A stretch of 64,000 nt of DNA from Clarireedia homoeocarpa. Lineage: Eukaryota; Ascomycota; Leotiomycetes; Helotiales; Rutstroemiaceae. The notes under the pieces are model-generated. The model was not told the origin of the DNA. It searched no databases and worked only from the letters and a program-made list of their open reading frames with translations. Position numbers and translations under genes: made by a program. The DNA lies in assembly GCA_001465935.1 (NCBI GenBank), contig LNKV01000019.1:62001-126000 (forward strand), written 5' to 3'. Every line of letters begins with the position of its first letter. Position 1 is the stretch's first letter. Of the stretch, positions 11,452-23,461 are shown one piece after another.

Positions 11452-13362
11452 ATGGACTATTCTGCGTCTATCAATGATGCCGATAACCCTGCAGGTGCAT
11501 CGCCGTGGGGATCTTCACCTGCTGCCTCTCCGCAGCAACCTAGAACGAACACGTTCCCTCCGAGGGACGTCATATCGCCTACGCCGTACAGCCCGAACCC
11601 GGCGGGTAACGCAAGCTATTCGCACGAAGATATATCGGGCGGAGGAGGTTTCAGCGGACCAGACAATGGCGTGGGTGCATCGAATTATGATAATGAAGGT
11701 CGTAGACCAGACACGGCTGAATCGACTCAAAGTGATGCCGAGCCCCAGCAAGATTTTGGACAACATCAACAGCAACAAGCACCCGCCCAGCAGCAATACC
11801 CCGCAGGTCAGCATAGACCGGAACCGCAGAGATATCATCATACAGCCGCGCGACAAGGCCAGCACGCACAGAACCCGCATTATAAGCTACAAGCTAAAAT
11901 TACGGGATTGGAACGTACTGGAAGGAAAGATCCAATCTTGCGTTTTGATGTGCACGTAGGTTTAAATCATACCAAACATAACCTGCTCAACTAATACGTT
12001 CAGACCAATCTCCCGAAATTTCGAACCACACAATTTCGCGATGTCCGCCGAACCCACTCCGAGTTTATCAAATTAGCAGACCACTTAATATCATCGAACC
12101 CTGAAGCTATAGTCCCAGCGGTTCCTCCCGCGTTAACGTCTGCCGGTGCTGGTACCGATGAAGACGAAGCGCGAGTCAAAGCATCTCTTCAGCGATGGCT
12201 CAACTACGTCTGTTCGAACGAAGTTTTAATGAGAGATGACGAGATGGTACTATTTGTTGAGAGTGACTTCGGTTACAGTCCCATGCTAAAGCGAAAACAA
12301 CCAGCTACTGGTGTTCGCCGACGTGTCATTAAGCAATTTGCTCCGCCACCTGACGATACACCTGAATTACAAGACGCAAGGCCTGTGGTGAAGCTCTTCT
12401 ACTTGGGTACGATGGATGCCGGGCACAAAGTGGATAAGCTGGTCAAAGCTCGACGTGGTAAGTTGTTCTAAGCTGGGTATATACGCAAGCTAATCTTTAT
12501 TATAGGGCTTGGCTTGGCAGAATCAGATTTTGGAGTTAAATTGGGTGCAATGAATGTCCAGGAACCTCATCAAGGACTTGCCAATGCGTATCGAAAGCTG
12601 GGGAAAACAATTCAGACGACAGGAGATTTTCATGCGGCGCAAGGAACTGCTGAAGCGACGACAATTGGTGACCCGCTCCAGTACCATTCTCAAGACGCTT
12701 TCATTGTCAAGGAAACACTTACTAACAGGCATATCCTTCTTCGTGAACTGATACAAGCCCAGCAGTTGACTCGAAGCAAACTCAATGCAGCTGACCGGCT
12801 AAAAGCTAGCTCGTCTGTGCGAAGAGAAAAAGTTGATGAAGCAATCTCGGCTCTTGACGAGGCTCGCAGCAACGAGCTCTATCTTTTGAACAAAACTCAA
12901 CGTGTAACAGCGAACTTACTGCTCGAGCAACGGAGGTGGTTCGCACGGACTGCTTCGGACTTAAGATTGAGCATACGAGAGTATGTTCTTCGTGAGATTG
13001 AGGCAGAACGAAGGACTTTGGCCACGCTAGAAAGCATACGACCAGATATTCGATCTATCGATTCATCAGGAGGACTCAGTCGGCTTGGAAGAGAGTCCCA
13101 CCCAGCAGCAAGGAGGGCTAGCCTCGCAGCGAGTCAAGGTCCTAAAGGTGATTCATGGTCCGGCGTGCCAAGACGACCGGATGGACTTAACCGCAGTATT
13201 TCAGGCAGCTTTATGGCTTCTCCCGATGGCGCGAATGGCGAGGAAGATGGCGATGGTGCTCTCAGTGGAACTACTGGTGGGCTACCAGGTCTAAAGGAAG
13301 AAGATGACGAGGACAGAGTTGATGCAAGGAATGCGGCGTCGAGATTGGCTAATGTGCTATGA
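11452..13362 (+). CDS. VPS17: Vps17-like retromer sorting nexin, PX-BAR protein (604 aa)
   Basis: Exons 11452-11955, 12004-12457 and 12506-13362, joined by two 48-bp introns in frame. Residues 1-140 are disordered and Gln/Pro/Ser rich, as usual in fungal Vps17. The PX domain begins at about residue 145 (KLQAKITGLERTGRKDPILRFDV) and includes LPKFRTTQFRDVRRTHSEF and a YVCSNE helix. The second half is helical with heptad character (BAR domain), and the last 90 residues are acidic and Gly/Ser rich. Vps17 pairs with Vps5 to form the membrane-bending part of retromer, which returns Vps10-type receptors from endosome to Golgi. The canonical phosphoinositide-binding basic residues cannot be fully judged by eye. 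Confidence 0.93.
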
Positions 13363-15508
13363 GAGAAGGATTGACTGGGGGTTTCTTGTTCATGGAATCT
13401 TCCGGTATTTATCCCGGCAACGGATGCCCTGTCGCATACATCTTACCCCTCCAAGTTTGTATCTTTCATGCAGAGCAGCCGCATGTATGCAATACAATAA
13501 TGTTCGTGCGACTTTATCCGTCGAGATACTCTAAAACCTTTTTCCGAATTGATTTAGTACTCTTCAACGATGGCTTATCCAATTGCCATACACCGCTACA
13601 ATCCACGGCAGTTGTTCCAATCTTGCAAGCTAAGTCCCATTCCAATGACCCATGCGTCAAGAGAAAAGTTTGAAAGATTAGTGGAAGTTTCTTCTGCAGC
13701 TTTTATAAAGCTTTGTGTTATAATGATGATTATTTGTGCATTCGTGGCTTGAGCAATAAAGGCAAAAGAACAGCAAACCGGGACCTTGGTTTGTGTTCCA
13801 TATCGCACAAAAGTATGATTTCTTTCTTTTGTGTTCTATCAAACGTCTCTTGGGTTGATAACTTGATAGTGATTTCCATACATTTCTGCAGGCGCGCTTT
13901 CACATGCTGCACTCTAGCCACGTCACATGCATGGCATATGTCTTTCCGCTCTGCAAGTTTGAGAGCCATGATCTGCTCTATCAGTCCCATTCTCCAGTCG
14001 GATTTGAATAACAGTTGTACTCCTGGAACAAATGCGACGCTGTGGAAGGATAGATCTGTACACAGCATCAAGCAATGCGGGCCGTAGTCTTCCGCGAGAG
14101 GGGCTCACGAGAAATGCAAGATAGCTGCAGCCAAACAATTCCAACTTTTGCCTTTATATCACCTTGTAGGGTGTGCTTTCGCGCAACCATCATTGCCACA
14201 CCCCGTCAAAGTGGATTCGCGCGGGCAAGATTTGTGCATAATTCTAATGACGAACATGGTATCACAGTGCCATCCTTATCGTAAGACACATCATCTCGAA
14301 CTCCCTATCAATCAATATCATACCATAATTTGAAAAGAAAGGGGTGCCAGCAAAATGCATGCTAATATATTACTATCAATTTTTTTTCCTCACAATATGA
14401 AGATCGTCGGGTAAATTGGCGATTACACAACGGATCCCAAGAGAGTACCACAGTTTCTCCTCATCGATTACAGTCCTTTGAGAGATCTAGGGAATGGCCA
14501 CTGCCTACTGGGTTAGCGAGGTTAGTTAGAGGTCCTTATTCCCAGGCGAGAGGGGCTTGCTTACTAATGGAGTCTCTGCTGCTAACCCCGATCTTTGGAT
14601 GTGATCAAAGACTTTCCATGCAAACGGGGGTGAAGGACGATTGCTGATTGGATCAAGTCGATTGATTGTCTTATTGTCTTATCGAGCTTGGACCCTCTCG
14701 ACCTGTCCTGTCATATTTGTAAATCTGCAATCTACATACCATGTGTTCGTTATGCATGTACAGCCTCATTCGCTAGCATCTACGATGTACTGCGGGCCGA
14801 TAAAAAAAGCGAACAGAATACCCGCTACCCAACTACTAGGGGTTCAGGTCAAAGTAGACCGGAACTCTGGGAAACCAGCTCCTTTTTGCCCGTTAGTTTC
14901 GGGAGTATTTCCTATTTCCCATATTCCGAGGCTACCATTGAATGTACCTACTAGGTAATCTCGGTGTGGTCGCCGTTCGTTCAATCTCCCATACTATCTG
15001 GCTGATAGACTAGGAAAACTTTTGCTAACAAATACTATCCGGCATGGTGCAATGCGCATTTTATCCGAAATGCACAACTGCCAAAACGTCCTGGAAAATC
15101 CAGCTTTGGATCCGACGGATACATAGAATCCATGCGAGGTCTGGTGTGCTTCTGTGCCTGCGTCTGCGTCTGCATCTACATTCACTAGGGGGTCACATCA
15201 TGATCAGCGGAGTCGCACTTGGTCCCGCCTCCGGTTTGGTATTCATGAAGAAAGAACACAGAATGGACAGCATTATGATAGGTGGGGCCTATCTCGACGA
15301 TAGATAGCTACATGCTACTTGACTCGACAATGGACTTTCCATGGGTGGCGAGCGATCTGTATAAGTTTGGGGGTGTACTTTGCCTTCTAGCTGGACGAAG
15401 CAGTAAACGAACTGTTCACCCCCACACTATTACAACGAATTTCTGTTTTTAGACGAAACTTGTAGCTTTTCCTCATACCTTTGTCAGAGGTTGATTTAAG
15501 CTTACCAA
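13363..15508. other. Gene-poor intergenic region (2.1 kb)
   Basis: Open frames here are short (up to about 120 codons), overlap on both strands and show no domain. It must contain the VPS17 3' UTR and the dehydrogenase promoter. I see no tRNA, inverted-repeat element or tandem array. Confidence 0.5.
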
Positions 15509-16974
15509 ATGGCGCCGGCTATGAATGAAAACGCATGCGATGTGGACGCTTCATCCCACGCGGCGGGGAAATCCACTATCTACAGCAGCGTATTGCATGG
15601 GGTACGAGACGTGAGATTGGTAAGAGAAACCCATCCCACTTCTCGCTTGCGTCTTATATAAGGCTCCAGCTGCTGACCCCCAAATCTAGGAAGTACGCAA
15701 CATTACGGAACCTCTCGCTGGCGAGCTGCAGGTACAAATTAAGTCGACTGGTATTTGTGGCTCGGATGTAAGCTACTACAAAAAATTCGCCAATGGCGAC
15801 TTGTGCGCTTGCGCTCCCCTTTCACTTGGACATGAGGCTTCTGGTGTCGTAGTTGGCATCGGACCACAGGTCAATGGCTTCGCTATCGGAGACCGAGTAG
15901 CTCTCGAAGTCGGCATTTCGTGCGGTCAGTGTGAAATCTGTAGGAAAGGGAGGTATAATCTTTGCAAGAAGATGAGGTTTAGAAGTAGTGCGAAGAGTGT
16001 GCCACATTTTCAAGGGACCTTACAAGAGAGGATCAATCACCCTGCTGTTTGGTGTCACAAGTAGGTTGTTTGCTATTATCTCTTCCACGAATAATGTTTA
16101 TTAACACGCCAGATCAGACTACCAGATCACATCTCATTTGATGCTGCGGCTCTTCTGGAACCCCTTTCTGTTGCCATTCACTCCTTGAACCGAGCAGCTC
16201 CCACACCAGGATCTACTGCTTTGGTCATTGGTGTGAGTATATTCCTCCCCTACCTCCACTATAACAACCACTCATATCAACTTGCAGGCCGGAGCCGTCG
16301 GACTCCTCGTCGCAGCCATGGCTCGTCAATCTGGCTGTCCCCTAGTAACTATAATCGACGTTGACCACGGCCGCGTACAATACGCCCTCGAACACGGCTT
16401 CGCAACTCACGGCCACGTCGTCCCATCCCCCTCCACCATCTCATCGGGCACATCCACCCCCTCTTCCAGCGCCTCCTCCTCCGGCACAACAACACCCCTC
16501 TCCACCTACACCAACATATCCGACCGTCTCGAAGGCGCCAAACAAACCGCGCTGGACGCTCTCGCCGTCTCCTCCCTGTGCTCACCCACCCCCTCCGACG
16601 ACCACGAAGGCGTCGACGTAACCTTTGAATGCACCGGCAAGGAAATCTGCATGCAGACAGCCATCTACGCGACCAAGCCGGGCGGGAAGTGCATCATGGT
16701 CGGTATGGGCACGCCGATCCAGACGCTGCCTGTGAGCGCGGCGCATCTGCGGGAAGTAGATATTCTGGGCGTTTTCAGATACGCGAATACGTATGCGACT
16801 GGAATTAGGATGTTGAGCGCGAGTGGACTGGGGAGAGGCGGCTTGCCGAGCTTGGATGGTATGGTGACGCATCGATTCAAGGGGTTAGGGAGGGCGAAGG
16901 AGGCGTTTGAGTTGGCCGGACGGACGATGGATGATGAGGGGAAGTTGGTTTTAAAGGTGGTTATTGAGGTTTAG
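15509..16974 (+). CDS. Zinc-dependent medium-chain alcohol/polyol dehydrogenase with Ser/Thr/Pro insert (427 aa)
   Basis: Exons 15509-15619, 15690-16060, 16118-16232 and 16288-16974, all joining in frame. The order is that of sorbitol/xylitol/L-arabinitol dehydrogenases: SVLHGVRDVRL, catalytic zinc ligands in GICGSD and GHEASG and the Glu in LLEPLSVAIH, structural zinc cysteines in CGQCEICRKGRYNLC, and the NAD-binding Rossmann loop VIGAGAVGLL. The family oxidises secondary hydroxyls of polyols with NAD. The protein is longer than the usual 350-385 residues because about 60 residues rich in Ser, Thr and Pro are inserted after the second Rossmann strand (DVDHGRVQYALEHGF), encoded at roughly 16420-16600. 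This part is GC-rich with C-ending codons, unlike its flanks. The substrate is not decided by the sequence. Confidence 0.88.
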
Positions 16975-17442
16975 GTTTAGATGCCCGGTAAATCAAAGGG
17001 CTTCATAGATGGCATGCGTGAAGGAGTGAGGTTTTCTTATATGAGCGACAATTTTTAAGAAGTTGATGTGGATGAAGAGGATGGTGTTTGATTTCTTTCT
17101 GTTTTTAATAGATCAAATAACTTAGCAGTATATCAGGAATCAATTTAATTTATTTGATTATTTATCTGACATGGCCGAATCAACGCGCTTAACTTGTATT
17201 ACACTACTAAGGACTCGCATAGTAGATGTGTTGTGGCTTGATAGGTCTTGATCATTTGTCTCTATCTCTAACTCCGTCGTGGTCTCATGCCCCCATTGAG
17301 AACCATCGCATATGAATGCAATGTTGGGCCACTATCTCTGCGTTTTGTATGCCATCTTTCATCAATCATTCGTTAGTCGCACCATACGCCGACCCAAAGT
17401 ACGCCGCTGAATTACGTGTTCTTAATATTTTCAAACGCCACT
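16975..17442. other. Convergent intergenic region
   Basis: About 470 bp between two stop codons that face each other, so it holds the 3' UTRs of the dehydrogenase and CSN6. The 17100-17170 part is AT-rich. Nothing else is seen. Confidence 0.5.
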
Positions 17443-18765
17443 TTAGCCCATCAGATCTCCCGCAGCCATAACCTGGTGCATAGGATGACTACTATCAGTC
17501 CACGACATTCCGCCGTCGCGCTTCGCTCTCGACGACTTTCCGCTTTCTACGATCGAAAACTTCTTGCCCGTTTCTCTGACTTCTTGTACGGATTTAGTGA
17601 GCTCGCTGAGGAGGGAAATAAGAGTGACATCGTTCTTCTCAGACATGAGTTCGTGTTCGAATCCTATGCTGTCGGTGGGGATGAGGACACTGAGGCGACC
17701 AAGAAGAGCCTGAATTGAGCGGAGTATTGATTGATTGACTGGCGTATATTTCTTGGATTCTGCATCGGCCTCGGATGTTACTCCTTCGGATATGTATGAT
17801 GGTGGAAGGTTCTGAAGGTAAACGGTAATAAGGTTGATTCGAGAATGTAGCATCTTGATCGCATTTGCTTTTGCGGTTAAGGAAGCCAATTGCTCTTCGT
17901 CTTCGCGAGAAAGAATGTGTCTATCTTCGACTTTCGAGCTTTCGACTTTCGAGCTTTCGACTTTCGAGCTTTCCCCTTCCTCGGATTTGTTCGCGGCTTT
18001 TCCTTTTCCTTTTCCCTTGTCTTCTGGCACAGGTGTAAGTGCCGTCTTGCTCGTACTTTCAACGGCGGTAGCATTTCCTCCTCCGCGGGCCACGAAGTCA
18101 ACACTGATCATTTCTGCTTCGCCAGTTTCGACAATATAAGGCAACTCCTTGAACTTCAACTTAAGTAGTGATTCGGCATCTGCCATTTCCTTATCTTCGC
18201 TCACGTCTGCGCTAGACCCTTCGGCTTCATAATTGCTCTCGTAGATAGTAAGTGGGAGTTTCCCACCAACAGAACCGCCGGCAACTTCCTCGGGGTGGAA
18301 ACCGAGTAGAATGGCGGACTCGTTGAAATGATATAGAATTTGTCGATGAATTGGGAGATGGTGAGGTTGTGGTCCCGAACTCGGAAGAACGGTGTACCAG
18401 CCGACGAGGTCAAGGGCAGGACTTTTGTGAACATCTCTCACTACTAGATGTTAACAAGCCTATTCAGTGGGTTGAGTTTAAAGGTGCCTACTTTGCTGTA
18501 GCCTCGATTCAAACCATTCTGGTGCGAGTATTACGCCTTCTTCGGTTTCTTGCAGCAAGCACTCAAACGCATGCTCGATAGTAATCTCCCGTCCATTCTG
18601 CTGACCCAACAAAGCACCAACCACAGGACCCGTTTGTTGTCGTAGAGTGTGTCGTGTAATATAGTCGGATATGGTGAGGAGAACGAGGGGATGTAGAGCA
18701 ACTTGAAGGCCCGAGTCGGAGGACTTCTGTGCCGAAAGAAGAGGGTTCTGGGTGTCGACTGCCAT
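17443..18765 (-). CDS. csn6: COP9 signalosome subunit 6 (423 aa)
   Basis: Exons 18765-18492 and 18440-17443 on the minus strand; the 51-bp intron (18441-18491) has a GTAGGC donor, and the acceptor was chosen because it gives LQQMRDVHK, matching the family. The MPN domain starts at about residue 22 ([18 protein letters not shown]) and contains [16 protein letters not shown] and DLVGWYTV. Like other CSN6 proteins it lacks the HxHx7SxxD metal site and is non-catalytic. Its role is to pair with CSN5 in the complex that removes NEDD8 from cullin-RING ligases. The usual C-terminal helices ([29 protein letters not shown]) are present. A disordered Lys/Glu/Ser-rich insert near the middle contains three copies of ESSKV encoded by a perfect 15-bp tandem repeat. 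Confidence 0.93.
17926..17970. repeat. 15-bp tandem repeat, three copies, inside CSN6
   Basis: The unit TTCGACTTTCGAGCT occurs three times with no mismatch and stays in frame on the minus strand, coding for repeated ESSKV. A fourth partial unit follows at both edges. Perfect identity points to recent slippage. Confidence 0.9.
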
Positions 18766-19860
18766 TGCAAAATTCTTCAGTTAATTCAGAAACCGGGCAG
18801 GCTATCCTGAATGTTCTGCGACAATTTTGTTGTTGGTTTCACCCACTGATAGCTTGTAGTTTTGTTCAGTGTTGTGGTAGCATGCCTGTAAGCTTTATCG
18901 ATTGCTGACGGCTAATCTTCGGCGCTAACCCCTCCTGGATCTATTTACCACAATCCGCGCGCTTCGACTGCGCAAGACGTTCATGTTCATTATTGCTCCT
19001 TAACGTTCATTGCTAAACCACATACTGAAGATGTGTTGATTAGTCCCCAAAGGAACGATATGTGTTCTCTCACACATATCTACTTTCTTAGCACAAGTCG
19101 TGCTTCTATGAACACTACAAATCCAGAGCAAGCAACTCAACTCACCCAGTTGATTCCCAGCTTTACAGTAACCGGTGTTCCGGAAGATATCTGATCTGTG
19201 CTATGCCGAACTATTACTAGATTTTTCTTCGAGGATGTCACCGTTGTGGCGCATAATCTGTGAAGCTTCAGGCAAGCTTTGCATGTTCTGCAAGTCTGCA
19301 GCGTATTGCTCGACCCAGTGGCATAAGAAAGATTGGCTCCTACTCAAAATCTTCTCCAAAAACGTTACGTCCCTTACTTCGCGACCGGTGTCATTCAAAC
19401 CTTTGTATCCAATATCTCTGCGGTGTTCTTCTTTTGTTCATGTTTGTGAGGCAAAAGTTAGTTATAATTAATTGGATGTCTATTTGCTTTGCCTACTTTG
19501 CAACTTTCACAAACCAAGCCGACTGACTTCGGTTTCTTGATTAAGTTTTGGCATCTATATCCATACAAACCACCCTCTCTGCTGATGGGGTTACCGTTCA
19601 TCCATGTCTATACACAAAACCGTTTTCCCTTGTTTTTATTCCTGTTCGAAAAGAGAAAACAATGCGCGTTCCTCTCTGGCATATGTGATCTACTGGGTAT
19701 ACATTTCCTTCTCCTCGAATGATTCCCACCCCAAAGAAAAAAGCATGCATAAAAGACATTGAACCCCAAACCTCGGAACACCGGAAGGAAACAAACACCC
19801 CAGCGCCAGGTCATGCATGTGCAGGACACCGAGTCATTCATTATATTATATCATATCATA
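18766..19860. other. Intergenic region upstream of CSN6 and downstream of the GT17 gene
   Basis: 1.1 kb, no convincing gene. Open frames are shorter than 100 codons and overlap one another. It should hold the CSN6 promoter on one side and the 3' UTR of the glycosyltransferase on the other. A short TATCATATCA-type simple stretch is seen at about 19845-19875. Confidence 0.5.
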
Positions 19861-21264
19861 TCAAATCAAATCAATACCGATATTTTCTTCATAGTCGACG
19901 AATCCGGCCCCTTCTCCGTCGCGGTTGATCATGTAGCTGTATTTGACGCTGTTTTCTTTGATGTATTGGGGGATGTCTTCGTTGCGGTCGACACGTTTGT
20001 ACCACTATGAAGGATATGTTAGCATTGTGCAGGAATATACCTGAGCAAGCGCTTCCGTGAGGTAGATGGCAGGTGCCTGTACTATCTCATGGTGGTACAA
20101 GAGACATGGATCTCTGCAGCAACCACAAGAATGGCAGCGATGTACTTCGACGCAGCAGCAAGCAACGGGGCGCATCAAGCATCAATCAAGAACGAGAAGA
20201 GACAATCCACTAACCTGACCAAACCGATCCCACAAATCCTTCCCCTTCCCAACCCGATCAACAATCCTCTCCGTGCGTCGAAACTCCTCCGCATTCAAAT
20301 TCGTATGACTAAAACTCTCCATCTTCCTGCGCATCTCCCTTAGCGTCGAAAAACAGCTCGAGCAATGCCATCCTGCATTCCACAAATCCGCAACCTGCTT
20401 CGGATCGCGCTCGTTGACCTCCACGCCGCCGCCATGTCTGCTCCGCAGACTGTGTGGGCGGATCGTGTTGTCGATGCCGCGGAAGAACGTCGCTTGCGGG
20501 TGGCGCCACTGCTCACCGCGGTGCCGGAACTGGAAGGAGTAGTAGTAGAACTGCGTGCGCAGGGTCAGGATGACGGGGAAGGCGCAGTTCCTTAGGAGTT
20601 GTAATGTTGCCGGGCGAACGAGTTCGTCGACGTCGGAGACAAGGATGACGTCTCCTTCATTGGGTTTCTGCTCGCCGGATAGTTTGGGGAAGACTTGCGT
20701 GAACATGGCGTCACGTTGGAACTTCTCCTGGATCCAGGCATTTGCTTCGTAATCTTTAGAGCCTGGTTGCGCGTTCTTGTCGATGGGCGGGGGTGCATCT
20801 TCAAGGACGTGGTAGATAATTTTCTTGTCGAAGGCGGCGAATTGCGAACGATGGGTCTGGAAGGACATGTTTTTGGGTAGGCCGGTGAAGGTTTGCGGTG
20901 CTTCGAGGATCACGAAGTAGTCAACTTCCGGGGCCATTTCGTGGAGGCGGATGTCAAGCCAGTCCAGCTCATTGTTGACCATGAAGAGGTCGTAGATTTT
21001 GCGAGACTGCGTACGGGGTTGGTATGGTACGAGGTCGTGGGCCGCGCAGAGCTGGTGTGAGGTGGTGAGCGGGAGGAAGCCATTGTAAGTGGAAGAGGCG
21101 CGGGTTTCGAAGTCGATGTCCGAGGGGGTGATGGTGAGGGGGTAGGATTTGATGTGAGGGAAGAGGAAGTAGGCGACTGTGTAGAAGAGAAGGACGATGG
21201 AGAGGTATTTGGTGGTTCGGAAAAGATAGGAAGTGGTGCGCGGAGACGCCCATTGAAACTTCAT
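19861..21264 (-). CDS. GT17-type glycosyltransferase, type II membrane protein (397 aa)
   Basis: Exons 21264-20215 and 20004-19861 on the minus strand. The 210-bp intron starts GTTAGT and ends CATAG, and both sides are phase 0. A short basic cytosolic tail is followed by one membrane segment (about residues 19-36, YLSIVLLFYTVAYFLF), the topology of Golgi glycosyltransferases. The catalytic part has YDLFMVNNELDWLDIRLHE, FVILEAPQTFTG, and the metal-binding DVDE at residues 211-214 in VILVSDVDELVRP. These are signatures of family GT17 (beta-1,4-mannosyl-glycoprotein N-acetylglucosaminyltransferase, GnT-III-like). The second exon supplies the family's terminal region (WYKRVDRNEDIPQYI). In fungi the acceptor is unknown. 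The intron is longer than others here, so an additional small exon cannot be excluded. Confidence 0.9.
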
Positions 21265-21736
21265 CTTGGCGTGTTGATGCTTCCAAAGTGGAGAGAAAAC
21301 ACGACAGAAAGAGAGGGAAGGACAAGAAAACAGGAAAGAAAAGGAACAAGCTCAGGTCATATCTCACTCATCACTTAAAATTGACTGTTGCTATTCACTC
21401 CATAGTAGTGGATCCTACCCGTAGTAAAGGGGATACCAAACATTCTTCTCAGCGCTTTCAAACTTTTGCCTGCGCCTTTCTGACCCTAGGATACGGTCAA
21501 GTATCATGAGCAGACCAGGAATAGAGAAAAACGGCCCCAACCGGACCAATCTCTCGAGAAGTTAGACATGTCCCTGTCTTTTTAGGTTGCCTATACAAAA
21601 GAATCCGAAGCAACCTAAAACCACGCACACAGCTCGTACAATCCAAGCGAATTAGAAAATCCCAAAGAATTCTCCCAACTATTAGGTTCGTTGTAAATCA
21701 CACGTGCATACTACCGGAAATACATCCATCCCTGTA

Positions 21737-21784
21737 TTTCTGTCTTAAGTAAGGTCAGCCTTTCTGTCTTAAGTAAGGTCAGCC
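21737..21784. repeat. 24-bp tandem duplication
   Basis: The unit beginning TTTCTGTCTTAAGTAAGG and ending TCAGCC is present twice, back to back and identical. It contains the palindrome CTTAAG. No coding context. Confidence 0.85.
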
Positions 21785-22060
21785 CCGAGCCCCCTTCAAA
21801 AATCTCGCTTCGTGCGAAACGAAACGCGCCGAAAAGATGAGGCACCAACAAGGCTGAGTGAGGCCTACCCAATACGATGAAAAGGTCTTTCAGCCATCCT
21901 AATCCGGTAGCATAAACAAGATAGATCATGCAGACAACGGTTTATTATAGCGTTGTCTTTCCATGTTTCGCATCAGAGCTGGCTGAGCCCTATATCTGGT
22001 GGAGTATGCTTCACCGAACTGACTCAACGTCTGATGCGCCGCATAGATCATTCCGAAAAG

Positions 22061-22074
22061 CCCCCCCCCCCCCC
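22061..22074. repeat. Poly-C run of 14
   Basis: Uninterrupted C homopolymer in intergenic DNA. Its exact length is likely to be unreliable in an assembly. Confidence 0.9.
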
Positions 22075-23461
22075 GAAGCAGCGAAAGGAAACAGAACTGT
22101 TTTCGAATCGCAAACATGGTAGTAGTACAAACAGGAAGCGCGCACACAAGATGGTCTAGTAGCCTTTTCTAGCAAAATAAGTGGAACGAAGCACAGTGAG
22201 TTAGTGACAGGATGAACTGTCGGTTCCGCACTCAGTCACTCGTTCATTCCCGAGAGATTCGCTTCCTCTCAACAACCGAATTGCCGCACACTGCAACTCC
22301 ACCTGTGCGAAGTGGTGCGGGTCCAAAGAAATCTGTGCTACAAGTCCTTCTAGTCCCTGCTGCTCCACCAAAACACAGACTCCACTTATTAACTCTATTC
22401 GCGAGCCCCATAGAAAGTGCTGTAGAAGTATAGTACTTGTAGAAGCCGAAATAAGATTAACCGTAAATCAACCACCAACGAAACTCGGGTTTGTCTCCCC
22501 CACTCAAATGAGCGATTTACCATCCTCGTATTCATCTGACTGTGCGAGTTCGTACGAAGTCTAACTTATGTAAAAAGTGGCCCATCCATCCATCCACCTA
22601 CCCGCAGTGTCATAGCCGAAGCCGTGCTTGGCAGGGTCCTGGACATATCTTTCTTTCCTTCCCGGACTTGATACCAATCAAGAAGGTATATATAAAATAC
22701 GCTAGATACGCCGCAGGAGCGACATGGTGGAATTTGGATGGTGCATTGTGTTTACCGCTCACATACAGTACTTCGTACCTTAGAGGGGTGTTGTTGGTTT
22801 AGGGGCCTGGATTCTACAGGGTCATATACCAAAGTATATACATATGCAAGGGAGTTCCGTACTTGGTAGCGAAATCATGATTGAATGAAATATATAGGGT
22901 TCAGGAAGATGGATTATCTAGGCAATGATCAATTTTACTTTTGGATTGTGATAACTCAGGGATATGGTTAGGCTTCTTCTATTTCTTCTCTATGTTGGTA
23001 TGATGTGGAAAGTACAAATAAACTCTCATGGCGTAACTCTCATATCGAAGTGGAGAGAGGAGGGAAATCTGAATATGTTATATGTTGCCCGGTATAGTTT
23101 GATGTTTGTATATGCAAAAGGAGTAGAGAGGTATTTCCCCTTCCCACGATACTTTTCTTGCCGTCATTATAGTACTCTTTCATGAGCTCATCTAATTCTT
23201 TTCCTTACCTTCCTTGTCATCGCTCTGGTTCCCGGTGGTATTCCCACCGGACCCAGTCCATAATATTCACTTACTATCCTAACCTCTCATAACTTCATAA
23301 AACTATCGTCTTCCCCATTCCAATTCAGTTACGGCTTGAGGAGCAGTATATACCCTTGAGCCACATCACCTTTTTACTCGTGAATCTTAATATCTTTCCA
23401 ATTGCCTCACTGATATCTTTCTCCATCCTCTCCCGGCGCGAGTGTTCTTGTTTCTCTACAT

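Larger units (their letters stand above)
21265..23461. other. Gene-poor intergenic region (2.2 kb)
   Basis: Between the start of the GT17 gene and the 3' end of the tail-anchored protein gene. Only short chance frames are present. It contains a 24-bp tandem duplication (21737-21784), a run of 14 C (22061-22074) and an AT-rich stretch at about 22820-23010. It should hold the GT17 promoter. No RNA gene is recognised. Confidence 0.5.
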
